DNA from: JBDTVS01 sp040007095
GTDB lineage: Bacteria > Acidobacteriota > Vicinamibacteria > Vicinamibacterales > CAVVIG01
Direction of reading: 5' to 3'
Length of the DNA: 64,000 nucleotides
NCBI GenBank assembly: GCA_040007095.1
Contig: JBDTVS010000181.1
Location: forward strand, 24,266-88,265
The notes under the pieces are model-generated. The model did not search any database. It saw nothing but the letters and a program-made list of their open reading frames with translations, and was not told where the DNA came from. Shown here one piece after another: positions 26,771-35,714 of the stretch. How positions within the stretch are numbered: position 1 is the first letter of the stretch; each line of letters begins with the position of its first letter. Made by a program: the position numbers and the translations under genes.

Positions 26771-27847
26771 ATGAAGCCTCCCGCCAGGATTCGCGGCGAT
26801 ATCCCATCGAAGGAGGACCAGTCAATATCAAGGGCCAGCCATTGGCTGGTTGGCCTGACGGTCGTACTGGTTTTGCTCGTGAATAGATCCGCATCGACCG
26901 CCCCAGTGGGCGGAGAAGGTGCCGCGGCGGCTCTGGTCGCGCAGAAGGCGCCGGGTTTTGTCACGCCTCGAACGCCGTGGGGCGACCCTGATTTGAATGG
27001 CATCTGGCCGAGCATCGACATGGTCCGGGTCCCGATGCAGCGTCCGGCGATCTACGGCTCCCGCTTGTTCATGACGGCGCTGGAACACAGCGTGCTGGAG
27101 AAGCAGGAGCAGGAACGGATCGTCCAGATGGCGAACGAAGGCGCGGGCGGCGCAACCGGCGCGCCGGGGCATTGGGTGGAGTGGGGCAAGTCCCAACGGC
27201 AGACGTCGCTGATCGTCGATCCACCGGACGGCCATATGCCGGCGCTGACTCCGGCAGGGCAGGCGCGCACGGCGTCGGCGCCGAGAGGCACCATGGGGTC
27301 CACCTCCCTCAATGGGCCGGAAGACTTCACGATGTGGGAGCGCTGCTTGTCGCGTGGTGCGCTTGGCTCGACGCTGCCGGTGCTCTACAACAGCGGGATT
27401 GACATCACCCAGGGACCCGGTGTCATCGCGATTCGTTACGAGATGGTGCACGATCAGCGGATCATTCCGCTCGACGGCCGCCCGCACCTCGCGGCGTCCA
27501 TCCGGCAGTACATGGGTGATGCACGCGGCCGATGGGATGGCGACACGCTGGTCGTCGAAACCACGAACTTTACCGATCGCATCGGCGTAGGCATCAGCGG
27601 TGGAGGCACGCCAAACAGCCCGTCGATGCGGCTGGTCGAGCGGTTCACCCGGACGGCGAAAGACACGATTCGATATGTCGCGACGGTCGACGATCCCGAG
27701 ACCTGGACGGCGCCCTGGACGGTGGCTTTCCCCCTGACGCGGATGCCCGAGTACGGGATGTTCGAGTACGCATGCCACGAGGGAAATTACGGGCTGCGCA
27801 ATGCGTTGAGCGGATCACGCGCGGTGGAGCAGCTGGCAGTGCCGTAA
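26771..27847 (+). CDS. Exported protein of the acidobacterial 'WGDPDLxG' family
   Basis: The 358-residue product starts MKPPARIRGD with a hydrophobic signal (WLVGLTVVLVLLVNRSAS), then the mature N terminus TPRTPWGDPDLNGIWPS. Shared family motifs follow: MWERCLSRGALGSTLPVLYN, QGPGVIAIRYEMVHDQRI, PLDGRPH, GRWDGDTLVVETTNF and YACHEGNYGLRN. The same motifs recur in the gene at 57001-58179, giving clear paralogy. Conserved Cys in WERCLSRG and FEYACHEGN could pair. No enzyme activity is known to me for this family. The ATG at 26771 is chosen because it begins the signal region. Confidence 0.72.
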   Translation: MKPPARIRGDIPSKEDQSISRASHWLVGLTVVLVLLVNRSASTAPVGGEGAAAALVAQKAPGFVTPRTPWGDPDLNGIWPSIDMVRVPMQRPAIYGSRLFMTALEHSVLEKQEQERIVQMANEGAGGATGAPGHWVEWGKSQRQTSLIVDPPDGHMPALTPAGQARTASAPRGTMGSTSLNGPEDFTMWERCLSRGALGSTLPVLYNSGIDITQGPGVIAIRYEMVHDQRIIPLDGRPHLAASIRQYMGDARGRWDGDTLVVETTNFTDRIGVGISGGGTPNSPSMRLVERFTRTAKDTIRYVATVDDPETWTAPWTVAFPLTRMPEYGMFEYACHEGNYGLRNALSGSRAVEQLAVP

Positions 27848-27855
27848 CTCACTGC

Positions 27856-28635
27856 CTACTTCCCGACCATGTGCGCCAGGTCCTTGTTGTTCTCTTCGCA
27901 GATGCTCTCGATCAGATCCGTATCGGGAAGCAGACTCCAGGACAGCGTCACCGACCACGGCTTCGTGTACGCCTTCGGATCGTCGATGGTCACGTCAACA
28001 TTGATATGTCCGATGGTCGGACGAGAAAAACGCTCGACCACGCGCAGCGCCTCCGTGGCGGGAAGCCCGCGCATGTCGAGCCACGTCCGGCCATTCTGGC
28101 CGATGGTTTCCACCACCAGGGTGTCCCCGTCCCACTTGCCGACGGAGTAGCCCATCCAGGTTGGTTGAGGATTTCGCGGGAGCGGGCGGCCGTCTGTGAA
28201 GATCTGGCGGTAGATCGTGCGCGATTCGTGCAGGAACACGATCAGGTCGGGAGTCTGCACCAGCTTGAGACCGTCGGGAATGTTGTTCTTTTCGGGAATG
28301 CCCGAAGGCCAACACCGCGCGCCGGGGTGATCCTTGCCGTTGGTCTCAATGCGCTCTTTGTAGAGCGCGTCCGCCCAGGGTTGCAGCGGCACCTCGCCCG
28401 GCTTCAGGTCCGCGGCAAGATTGAGCAGGTGCTTGACCGGATTGGTCGGCATCCAGAACCCCGAAAGGTCCGGCTTCCCGTCGGCGGTGCGACGTGCCGG
28501 CGCTCCCATATCCACCTTGCCGTCGGCGGTGCGGGGCACGTTCTTCCACGGAAACGGATCCCATTGTGCCTCGGAGGGGGACCCCGTGATGAGGATCGCC
28601 ACGCAAGCCAGCGCACGCACAAATGCTTTCATCAT
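27856..28635 (-). CDS. Exported protein related to the 'WGDPDLxG' family (short form)
   Basis: The 259-residue protein begins with a signal peptide (MMKAFVRALACVAILITGSPSEA). Its mature part, TADGKPDLSGFWMPTN, PDLIVFLHESRTIYRQIFTDGR, VGKWDGDTLVVETIGQN and VTLSWSLLPDTDLIESICEEN, is a shorter relative of its convergent neighbour. The double ATG at 28635/28632 opens the signal; the frame upstream has no coding character. The two genes end 9 bases apart. The function is unknown. Confidence 0.75.
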   Translation of the reverse strand: MMKAFVRALACVAILITGSPSEAQWDPFPWKNVPRTADGKVDMGAPARRTADGKPDLSGFWMPTNPVKHLLNLAADLKPGEVPLQPWADALYKERIETNGKDHPGARCWPSGIPEKNNIPDGLKLVQTPDLIVFLHESRTIYRQIFTDGRPLPRNPQPTWMGYSVGKWDGDTLVVETIGQNGRTWLDMRGLPATEALRVVERFSRPTIGHINVDVTIDDPKAYTKPWSVTLSWSLLPDTDLIESICEENNKDLAHMVGK

Positions 28636-28743
28636 GTCGGCTCCATGGCGCGACGATTCGGCCGCGCGGGAAAACGGAAGACAGGACATGTATACCCTAA
28701 TTCCCGTCAGGCCGCAGCAGGCCGCGTGCGAAAATACGGGGCC

Positions 28744-29652
28744 ATGTTCAGGTCCCTGACGCTTCTTCTCATCGTCTCGACCGCAATCATGTCGGCGCAA
28801 TCCGCGGCTCCTGGCAGCCAACCGCCGGCCCCCGCCAGCCCGGTGGCATCCGCCCTCTGGACCGTCACGGAAGGGATGGACAGTCCGGAAAGCGTGTATT
28901 TCGATCCAGCGTCAGGTTTGGTGTTCGTCTCGCAAATCGGTGGCCAGGCCGCGGACCGCGATGGCAATGGCCGCATCTCGAAGCTGACCGTCGAGGGCAG
29001 AGTAGTAGCGGCGGACTGGGTGAAAGGACTGAACGCGCCCAAGGGACTGCGGAGCCGTCAAGGCACGCTCTACGCGGCGGATCTTGACGAAATCGTGGCC
29101 ATCGACGTTGCGCGCGGAACGATCACCTCGAGGATCAAGATCGAGGGGGCGCAGTTCCTGAACGACCTCGCCACCGCGCCCGACGGCGCCATTTATACGT
29201 CCGATTCGTTCGCGAACAGAATTTACGTGGTCAGGGACGGGAAGGCGTCGACGTTCTTCGAAGGAGACGGCATCCTCCTCCCGAACGGTGTGCTCGTCGA
29301 TGGCAACCGGTTGATCGTTGCGTCCGACGGTCGGCCGGCCCGCGGCGGAGGCGGCACACCGGCGCGGCTGGTCGCGATCGACCTGGCCACCAAACAGCTC
29401 ACGCAAATCAACACTGCGCCGATCGGCACGCCGGACGGTATTGAACGGGACGGCCGTGGCGGCTACATCGTGAGCGACGTGGCCTCGGGGCGCATCCTGC
29501 AGCTGTCGGCCAGCGGCGACGTGAAGGTGTTGCGTCAACTCGCGCCGCAAACCGCCGACATCGGATTCGTCCCCGAGAAGGCGCTTCTGCTCGTTCCGCA
29601 CCTCGGGCTGAATCGGGTGTCCGCCTACGATCTCCCGGAACTGAAGCGCTAG
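28744..29652 (+). CDS. Exported SMP-30/gluconolactonase-like beta-propeller
   Basis: The 302-residue product has a signal peptide (MFRSLTLLLIVSTAIMSAQ). Propeller blades follow with SPESVYFDPASGLVFVSQIGG, FLNDLATAPDGAIYTSDSF, LLPNGVLVDGNRLIVASDG and TPDGIERDGRGGYIVSD. The Asn/Asp residues in FLND, LPNG and TPDGIE resemble the metal site of SMP-30/strictosidine-synthase-like lactonases. It acts outside the cytoplasm. The ATG at 28744 is used; the long frame reaching back to 27532 is antisense read-through. An inverted repeat follows the stop. Confidence 0.8.
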   Translation: MFRSLTLLLIVSTAIMSAQSAAPGSQPPAPASPVASALWTVTEGMDSPESVYFDPASGLVFVSQIGGQAADRDGNGRISKLTVEGRVVAADWVKGLNAPKGLRSRQGTLYAADLDEIVAIDVARGTITSRIKIEGAQFLNDLATAPDGAIYTSDSFANRIYVVRDGKASTFFEGDGILLPNGVLVDGNRLIVASDGRPARGGGGTPARLVAIDLATKQLTQINTAPIGTPDGIERDGRGGYIVSDVASGRILQLSASGDVKVLRQLAPQTADIGFVPEKALLLVPHLGLNRVSAYDLPELKR

Positions 29653-29662
29653 AGCATGTTCG

Positions 29663-29715
29663 TTTGTACGGAGTGTCCGCCTTCAGGCTGGCTAAAGCCG
29701 GACACTCCGTACAAG
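29663..29715. terminator. Bidirectional terminator-like composite inverted repeat
   Basis: TGTACGGAGTGTCCG and CGGACACTCCGTACA are perfect 15-base complements around GCCTTCAGGCTGGCTAAAGC. The element lies between two convergent genes, 11 bases after one stop and 17 bases before the end of the other. The loop repeats the CCGCCTTCAGG and GGCTAAAGCC units of the palindromes at 3087-3131. Confidence 0.65.
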
Positions 29716-29732
29716 TCAAGAACGCTCCGGAA

Positions 29733-31643
29733 TTACCGACCGAAGATCAGCACGCTGTTCGCCGGCAAGGTCAGCGCCGCGGAATCGCCGAATCCGTGCA
29801 TCGGTTGCGCGTCCGTCGACACGCGACCGCCGTTGCCGACGACGCCCGGATTCACCCAGTCTTCATAGGCGTCGCTGTTGAAGATTTCCTGCCAGTCGCC
29901 CCCGCCGGGAAAGCCGATGCGATAGTTGAACCGGTGAAACGTGGAGAGGTGGACGACGACGAGCACGTCGCCGCCGGCTCGGGTCACCCAGCGGTGAAAG
30001 GCCAGGACGCGGTTCTGATCCTGGGCGTGCACGACGCGAAATCCGTCGCCGCGCAGCGCCGGATACCGCCACCGCAAAGCGATCAACTCGCGGGTGAACC
30101 GAACGTGATCGAGCATCTGCTTGTCGCCCTGATCCAATCCGGCCCAATAGAGCAGCAGATCCTTGTGGAACTCGAAGTTGTCGGACCACTGCTTGTCTTC
30201 CAGGAACTCCTGACCCATGAACAGCATGGGAATGCCCGGGGCGGTGAGACTGATCGCGGTAGCGACGCGCGCGCGGCTCCGGCCGAACCAGGATCGTGGA
30301 TTGCCCGGGTCGCCAAGCCGGGCCACCCGCAGCTCCCGCCCTTCCTGGACGATGTCGTGATTTTCGGGGCCCTGGACGAAGCGCCACGGCTCAGTGAATC
30401 CGGCGGGCCACAGGCTGCCTGCCAGGCCGTTCATGTCGAGGGGCCGTTCGTCGGGAGCGCTCGCATTCGAGATGACGTTGCGAATGGCAATGCGCAGTCC
30501 GTCGGTCAGCGTGGTGTCGAAACCGGCGCCTTCCGGCGGCGCTTTGACGATGTAGGGATTGACGTCCCAATACTCCGCCTTGTCCAACGCGCCAGGGCGG
30601 TGCCGGTTGAGCGTGGACGTGAGGTCCTGGCAAAACGACCAGCCGTCGGGTGCTCCGTCGTGGTCGATCACGCTCACCTGGTCATAGCGGAAACCGTCGA
30701 CGCGGTATTCGTCGAGAAAGAACTTCGCGTTGTGGATCAGGAAATCGCGCACTTCCGGCTTGCCGTAGTCGAACACCAGTCCGCCGGCATGGCCGCGATC
30801 GGTGAAGTACAACGAGTTGCGATTGCCGCCAGACGCCGGTTGCCGGTCGAAGAAGTACAGGCTCTGGTCGCCGAAATCCCCGCCGGCGTGGTTGTAGACG
30901 ACGTCCAGGATGATGGCCAGGCCATGAACGTGGCAGAGGTCCACCAGCGCCTTCAGCTGATTCATCTCCCCGCGCAGGGCGTCGACTTCGTAGCGCGGCA
31001 GGCGCTTGGCGTCCAACAGCTGATTGACGGTATCCGCATACGGCGCAAGGTCGCCGTCCTCGATCGCGAAGTCCATTTCCGGAGAGAAATAGTCGGTGCC
31101 GTTGTATCCCAGACTGAACGCCGTCTGGAACTCCTGAATGGGCATCAATTGGATGGCGGTCACTCCGAGCGCGGCGAAGTGCGGGATCTTGGTCGCCACA
31201 TCCAGGAATGTCCCGCCCTTGCGCGGCAGGTTCGGCGTGAAAAAGGTGCCGACGTGGAGCTGGTAGATCACGAAGTTGTGAAACTGCGGCGTCACGAAGC
31301 CGCTCTCGTGCCACGGAAAATCTGCCCGGCGCACGACGCAATCACTGGGGAACGGCGTCTTCAGCTCGCGCGCGTACGGATCGCGCTTGGGTCCTTCACT
31401 GCCGGTGCCCACGACGTAGAAAATATACCCTTGGCGGTCTCGCACATCCGGGATGAAGCCCCGCCAATGGCCGCGCCCATCAACCGTCAGCAGGCTGGCG
31501 TCGTTGCGCTGTCGATGGTTGAAATCGCCGAGCACGTACACCGCGCGCGCGTTCGGCGCCCAGGCGCGAAACGTCGCCCCGCCCGCAACAAGGTTCGCGC
31601 CCATCGGCGTGGCAGGGTGAATATGGTCGAGCGATGCCGGCAT
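29733..31643 (-). CDS. GH13 alpha-amylase/branching-enzyme-like protein with CBM48
   Basis: The 636-residue cytoplasmic-type protein has an N-terminal CBM48 domain (ATFRAWAPNARAVYVLGDFN). A GH13 barrel follows with all conserved regions: DVVYNHAG, GFRYDQVSV (nucleophile Asp321), KAEYW (acid/base Glu357) and ENHD (Asp430). The layout is that of 1,4-alpha-glucan branching enzymes or maltooligosyl-trehalose hydrolase relatives; a characteristic insertion NQLKALVDLCHVHGLAIILD is present. No signal peptide is seen. It ends 8 bases before the glutathione peroxidase stop on the same strand, so both may be one transcript. Exact glucan activity is uncertain. Confidence 0.85.
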   Translation of the reverse strand: MPASLDHIHPATPMGANLVAGGATFRAWAPNARAVYVLGDFNHRQRNDASLLTVDGRGHWRGFIPDVRDRQGYIFYVVGTGSEGPKRDPYARELKTPFPSDCVVRRADFPWHESGFVTPQFHNFVIYQLHVGTFFTPNLPRKGGTFLDVATKIPHFAALGVTAIQLMPIQEFQTAFSLGYNGTDYFSPEMDFAIEDGDLAPYADTVNQLLDAKRLPRYEVDALRGEMNQLKALVDLCHVHGLAIILDVVYNHAGGDFGDQSLYFFDRQPASGGNRNSLYFTDRGHAGGLVFDYGKPEVRDFLIHNAKFFLDEYRVDGFRYDQVSVIDHDGAPDGWSFCQDLTSTLNRHRPGALDKAEYWDVNPYIVKAPPEGAGFDTTLTDGLRIAIRNVISNASAPDERPLDMNGLAGSLWPAGFTEPWRFVQGPENHDIVQEGRELRVARLGDPGNPRSWFGRSRARVATAISLTAPGIPMLFMGQEFLEDKQWSDNFEFHKDLLLYWAGLDQGDKQMLDHVRFTRELIALRWRYPALRGDGFRVVHAQDQNRVLAFHRWVTRAGGDVLVVVHLSTFHRFNYRIGFPGGGDWQEIFNSDAYEDWVNPGVVGNGGRVSTDAQPMHGFGDSAALTLPANSVLIFGR

Positions 31644-31651
31644 GGTCGGGG

Positions 31652-32227
31652 TTACTTTGCTTCGAGCGCCTTGGCGATGGCGCCGCGCAGTTGCGGCGAC
31701 TCGGGTGTCACGTCGCTCGGGAAGAACGCGAGAATCCTGCCGTCCTTACCGATGACGTATTTGCTGAAGTTCCAGGCCGGCAGGTGGCCTTGCCGGCCCA
31801 GGAAGGCGTAGACAGGTGATTGATCGGCGCCAGACTTCGTCACGACCTTCGAGAACATCGGGAAGGTGACGTCGTAGGTCAGCTTGCAAAACTGGGCGAT
31901 TTCCTGCGGCGTGCCGGGCTCCTGTTCGCCGAAGTCGTTGCTCGGGAACCCAAGCACGGCAAATCCTTTCGGCGCGAGCTCGCGGTTCAGCTTCTCGAGG
32001 CCTTCGTATTGCGGGGTGAAGCCGCACTTGCTGGCCACATTGACCACCAGCGCGACTTTGCCGCGGAAGGCGGCGAGGTCGGCCGGCTTGCCGTCCAGGT
32101 ACGAAGTCTTCAGGTCGTAAAACGATGACACGGTCGCTCCTGCTGGCCGCGATTGCGCGGCGGGAATGGAGGTGGCGGCGGCGAAGGCGACAACAAAGCC
32201 ATAGGCGACAGTACGGCGATTCAGCAT
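31652..32227 (-). CDS. Exported glutathione/thiol peroxidase (GPx family)
   Basis: The 191-residue protein has a signal peptide (VAYGFVVAFAAATSIPAAQ). The GPx catalytic tetrad is visible: Cys68 in NVASKCGFTPQY, Gln102 in FGEQEPG, Trp152 and Asn153 in LPAWNFSKY. A Cys, not Sec, is used, as in most bacterial enzymes, which normally take electrons from thioredoxin. The ATG at 32227 follows AGGAGAG at 5 bases and is preferred to the frame start 24 bases upstream. Periplasmic location fits protection of the envelope redox proteins. Confidence 0.92.
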   Translation of the reverse strand: MLNRRTVAYGFVVAFAAATSIPAAQSRPAGATVSSFYDLKTSYLDGKPADLAAFRGKVALVVNVASKCGFTPQYEGLEKLNRELAPKGFAVLGFPSNDFGEQEPGTPQEIAQFCKLTYDVTFPMFSKVVTKSGADQSPVYAFLGRQGHLPAWNFSKYVIGKDGRILAFFPSDVTPESPQLRGAIAKALEAK

Positions 32228-32448
32228 CTTGTCTCTCCTGACGTCAGTCACTCATATTGTAGAGCGTATTTTGTCCGGTTCGGGCCTGTCGATTTCGGGC
32301 GCGCCCGATCGACAATAGCCAGTAGGCATTCGCGACGGCAGTCGAGCGGCCAACTCGACGCCACACACGGGTGACGCCTGACGGCGGCGCCGTCCGATAG
32401 AGGTGTGGCCTGTTGGAGCACAGACATTCGGCCAAGAAGGAGTGAACA

Positions 32449-33564
32449 ATGAGCGGGGTCCGCGTACTGGTTGGCACACGAAAGGGCGCGTTCGTCCTGG
32501 AGTCGGACGGAAAGCGCGAACGCTGGGACGTCAGCGGTCCTCATTTTGGAGGGTGGGAGATCTATCACGTGAAGGGATCCGCGGTTGAGCCGAATCGTCT
32601 CTACGCGTCGCAATCGAGCGGCTGGTTCGGGCAGATCATCCAGCGCTCCGACGACGGCGGCAAGACGTGGGCAACGGTGGACAACAAGTTCACGTACGAC
32701 GGCATTCCAGGCACGCACCAGTGGTACGACGGCACGCCGCATCCCTGGGAGTTCAAACGCGTGTGGCACCTCGAACCCTCGTTGACCGATCCGGACACGG
32801 TGTATGCCGGGGTCGAAGACGCGGCATTGTTCAAGAGCGCCGACGGTGGACAGTCGTGGCACGAACTGTCGGGCCTGCGCGGCCACGGGTCAGGCCCACG
32901 CTGGCAGCCAGGCGCCGGGGGGATGTGCCTCCATACGATCGTCCTTGATCCTGGCAAACCCGCTCGGATCTTCATCGCGATCTCGGCAGCGGGCGCGTTC
33001 CGGAGCGACGACGGCGGTGAGACGTGGCGGCCGATCAACCAGGGGCTGCGGTCGGCACAGATTCCGGACCCGACGGCCGAAGTGGGCCACTGCGTGCATC
33101 GCATCGCGATGCACAAGGCGCGGCCCGACGTGCTGTTCATGCAGAAGCACTGGGACGTCATGCGCACCGACAACGCCGGCGAGTCGTGGCACGAGGTCAG
33201 CGGCAATCTGCCCACCGACTTCGGATTCGCGATCGACGTGCACGCGCACGAGCCGGACACCATCTACGTCGTGCCGATCAAGAGCGACTCCGAGCACTAT
33301 CCGATCGACGGAAAGCTGAGCGTCTATCGCAGCCGGACCGGCGGCCACGAGTGGGAGGCGCTTTCGAACGGCCTGCCGCAGCGCGACTGTTATGTGAACG
33401 TCTTGCGCGACGCCATGGCGGTCGACGCACTCGATGCGTGCGGCGTGTACTTCGGGACAACGGGCGGGCAGGTGTATGCCTCGGCTGACGCCGGCGACCA
33501 TTGGGCGCCGATTGTTCGAGATCTGCCGGCGGTGCTGTCGGTCGAGGTCCAGACACTGCCATGA
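32449..33564 (+). CDS. Asp-box (BNR/sialidase-like) beta-propeller protein
   Basis: The 371-residue protein has repeated Asp-box signatures, SDDGGKTW, SADGGQSW, SDDGGETW, TDNAGESW and SADAGDHW, each closing a propeller blade. It has no signal peptide, so unlike typical sialidases it should be cytoplasmic. No sialidase Arg triad is evident. AAGGAGTG precedes the ATG. The stop overlaps the start of a ubiquitin-like MoaD/ThiS protein (ATGA), indicating translational coupling. The activity is unknown. Confidence 0.85.
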   Translation: MSGVRVLVGTRKGAFVLESDGKRERWDVSGPHFGGWEIYHVKGSAVEPNRLYASQSSGWFGQIIQRSDDGGKTWATVDNKFTYDGIPGTHQWYDGTPHPWEFKRVWHLEPSLTDPDTVYAGVEDAALFKSADGGQSWHELSGLRGHGSGPRWQPGAGGMCLHTIVLDPGKPARIFIAISAAGAFRSDDGGETWRPINQGLRSAQIPDPTAEVGHCVHRIAMHKARPDVLFMQKHWDVMRTDNAGESWHEVSGNLPTDFGFAIDVHAHEPDTIYVVPIKSDSEHYPIDGKLSVYRSRTGGHEWEALSNGLPQRDCYVNVLRDAMAVDALDACGVYFGTTGGQVYASADAGDHWAPIVRDLPAVLSVEVQTLP

Positions 33565-33857
33565 TTCGCGTCGAGCTGCCGGCCCATCTGCGGACGCTGG
33601 CGCACGTCGCCGACGAGGTCCAGCTCGAGGTCGGCAGCCCGGCCACCCAGCGCTCGGTCCTCGACGCGCTCGAAGCCCGCTATCCGATGTTGCGCGGGAC
33701 CATCCGCGACCATGTGACCCAGCGTCGCCGGCCGTTCGTGAGGTTCTTTGCCTGCGAACAGGACTTGTCACACGAACTGCCGGATGCGGCACTGCCCGAC
33801 GCCGTGGCGACAGGCGCCGAGCCGCTGCTGGTCGTAGGGGCCATGGCCGGGGGGTAG
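33561..33857 (+). CDS. MoaD/ThiS-family ubiquitin-like protein with C-terminal Gly-Gly
   Basis: The 98-residue product has the beta-grasp pattern of MoaD (MIRVELPAHLRTL, then VLDALEARYPMLRG) and ends GAMAGG. The terminal Gly-Gly is the thiocarboxylation or adenylation site of sulfur-carrier and ubiquitin-like proteins. No MoaE, ThiG, MoeB/ThiF or other sulfur-transfer gene is adjacent; the only partner is the propeller gene it overlaps by 4 bases. It could serve molybdopterin synthesis for the local Mo hydroxylase, or form a separate pair with the propeller. Confidence 0.82.
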   Translation: MIRVELPAHLRTLAHVADEVQLEVGSPATQRSVLDALEARYPMLRGTIRDHVTQRRRPFVRFFACEQDLSHELPDAALPDAVATGAEPLLVVGAMAGG

Positions 33858-33872
33858 TGGCCGGTTCTGCTG

Positions 33873-33930
33873 GACACCACCGAGGCCACCGAGCTCACCG
33901 AGAAAAGATTCCCGGTGTTCCCCGGTGGTT
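33873..33930. repeat. Degenerate CACCGAG-type intergenic repeat with inverted half
   Basis: CACCACCGAGGCCACCGAG and CTCACCGAGAA are followed by CCCGGTGTTCCCCGGTGG, the reverse-complement sense. Similar degenerate elements occur at 58274-58330, with looser relatives at 39861 and 56549. Confidence 0.5.
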
Positions 33931-34001
33931 GACGTGTAGACCGACGACTCAGCCGCGGACCGCGCGTCGATTGGGGCCTTGACGAGCCCTTTGGCCGGAC
34001 C

Positions 34002-35714
34002 GTGCGAAGATACTCGGCCTTGGGCCTGTCCACCACGTCAACGAGTACGGTCCGCCGCATCGCGATCTGGGCGCCCATCCTCGCGGCCCTGTTCGTGTTC
34101 CGGCTGCTGTTCGGGCTGTCCAACGAGTTCTTCTTCGAGGACGAGACGCAGATCTTTCTCATGGGTCTGCGCTATTACGCCACGGGGGCGTGGCCGTATT
34201 TTGGCCCCGATGTGGTCTGGACCAAGAGCGAGATCCCCGGCGCGCTGCAATCGTTGCTGGTCGGTTTTCCATTCAAAATCGTGCCGGTGCCCGAAGCGCC
34301 GTTCGTGTTTCTCAATCTGATTTCGATGACGGCGCTTGCGGGTTTCGCGTGGTATCTCACAAGGCGACTCCCGTCGATCCCCAGGTGGCTCGTGTGGGGC
34401 TGGTTGATGACGCTGCCGTGGACCCTCGAGTTCTCGACGCATGTCATCAACCCGTCGTACGTGCTGGCGCCCGCGCTCGTATTTTTCGTCGGCTTTTTCG
34501 AAGCCGTGCCTGTCTTCCGGCGGGGGCTGGTCCCGCTGCCGACGGCGTTCTTCATGATCGGCGCGGCGATCCCGTGGGTGCTTCAGGTCCACATGTCGTG
34601 GCCGCTGCTGCTGCCGTATGCCGCGCTCGCCCTGCTGTCGCGGCGGTCGGACGGCGTCGCGTCGCTCGCGCGGCACGCTGCCGCGATGCTGTGCGGTCTC
34701 CTCGTGTTCGGCGTCTTTCTGGTGCCGACCCTTTTGCGGTATGGCTGGCAGGCCGGAGGAGGCGGTACCGCCAGAAACATTCACCCGCATTGGGTGAATC
34801 CGTGGGTTGCCGTTACAACACTGGCTCGCTTCTTTTCCTTTGCCAGCTTCGAGATCGCGCGATTCGTCGCGCCCGACAGCGGCAAGCGTCTGGTGCTCTT
34901 CCTGCGGCATCTCTGGCTGGCGCCGATCGCGGTGATCGTGTGGATCCTCGGTGTCTGGCAGCCGCTGTGGATGCTGAAGGAATGGGGCCGCAGCCGCTCG
35001 CCATATGCTGAGTGGCCCGCCTTGAGATGGCTCGTCGCCGGCACGGTCGCCATCGTCTACGCCAGCTATTGGTTCGTCATCGAACCCCCGCAGGCCCATG
35101 CGTTCTATGTCGTGGCGCCCGTCGCCATGACGTTCGCCGCGTACTGCTGGACGTTCGTCGACGGTTCCCGCTGGCGGCGAATTGCGGCCGGCGGGTTGGC
35201 CGCGAATCTCGCATTCCACGCGGGACTGGCCCTGGCTCAGGCGCCCGACAAGTCGCTGTATCGAAACCGGACGCCCGTCGCCGCTGCAGTGCGGCTCAAA
35301 CAGCCGGAGATGTTTGGCCATCGCCGGGCGTTCGCCGTAGATGGCGGGCCGCTGCTGCTTGACGATCCGTCCCGGCCGTACGACAACCGGCACGATATCC
35401 AGTTTTCCGCAGTGAACCGCCGGACTGGTCCGTATCGGGTCGTGCTCTGGACGCTGCGCCTGACGAACCACAACGAGCGCGTCGCCTTTCGAGACGTGCT
35501 CTACCAGACCGCGTATCGCGATGAGAGCGGACGAGTCGTCGACGAACGATACGACTACATCAAGGACATTTTTCAGCCCGGCGACGTGCGTGACATCGAA
35601 ATCAACGATGGGATCGTCAGCGCTCGCTTTGCATCGGCGACTATTGTCATGGCCGGCGCCGAAGCGTTGCTCCCCGCTGTCCTCGATTCGCCGACACAAT
35701 CGAGAAATCCATAG
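34002..35714 (+). CDS. Polytopic membrane protein, GT-C glycosyltransferase-like
   Basis: The 570-residue protein has about 10 membrane helices in its first 420 residues. An acidic pair follows TM1 (EFFFEDETQIFLMG), as in PMT/ArnT/GT39-like GT-C enzymes, where Asp/Glu in the first loop binds metal and lipid-phosphate donor. The last 150 residues are soluble and beta-rich (RPYDNRHDIQFSAVN, NDGIVSARFASATIV). It starts GTG at 34002 without a clear ribosome-binding site. The substrate is unknown; the GT-C call is by topology and motif, not confirmed homology. Confidence 0.65.
   Translation: MRRYSALGLSTTSTSTVRRIAIWAPILAALFVFRLLFGLSNEFFFEDETQIFLMGLRYYATGAWPYFGPDVVWTKSEIPGALQSLLVGFPFKIVPVPEAPFVFLNLISMTALAGFAWYLTRRLPSIPRWLVWGWLMTLPWTLEFSTHVINPSYVLAPALVFFVGFFEAVPVFRRGLVPLPTAFFMIGAAIPWVLQVHMSWPLLLPYAALALLSRRSDGVASLARHAAAMLCGLLVFGVFLVPTLLRYGWQAGGGGTARNIHPHWVNPWVAVTTLARFFSFASFEIARFVAPDSGKRLVLFLRHLWLAPIAVIVWILGVWQPLWMLKEWGRSRSPYAEWPALRWLVAGTVAIVYASYWFVIEPPQAHAFYVVAPVAMTFAAYCWTFVDGSRWRRIAAGGLAANLAFHAGLALAQAPDKSLYRNRTPVAAAVRLKQPEMFGHRRAFAVDGGPLLLDDPSRPYDNRHDIQFSAVNRRTGPYRVVLWTLRLTNHNERVAFRDVLYQTAYRDESGRVVDERYDYIKDIFQPGDVRDIEINDGIVSARFASATIVMAGAEALLPAVLDSPTQSRNP

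Noticed and set aside
27532..28743. N-terminal 400 codons of a long frame leading into the SMP-30-like gene
   Set aside because: It overlaps two supported genes and lacks domain or signal; the true gene starts at the ATG at 28744 with a signal peptide.
34038..35699. A 553-codon minus-strand frame over the GT-C-like gene
   Set aside because: The product is Arg/Glu/His-rich and featureless, while the plus strand encodes regular membrane helices.
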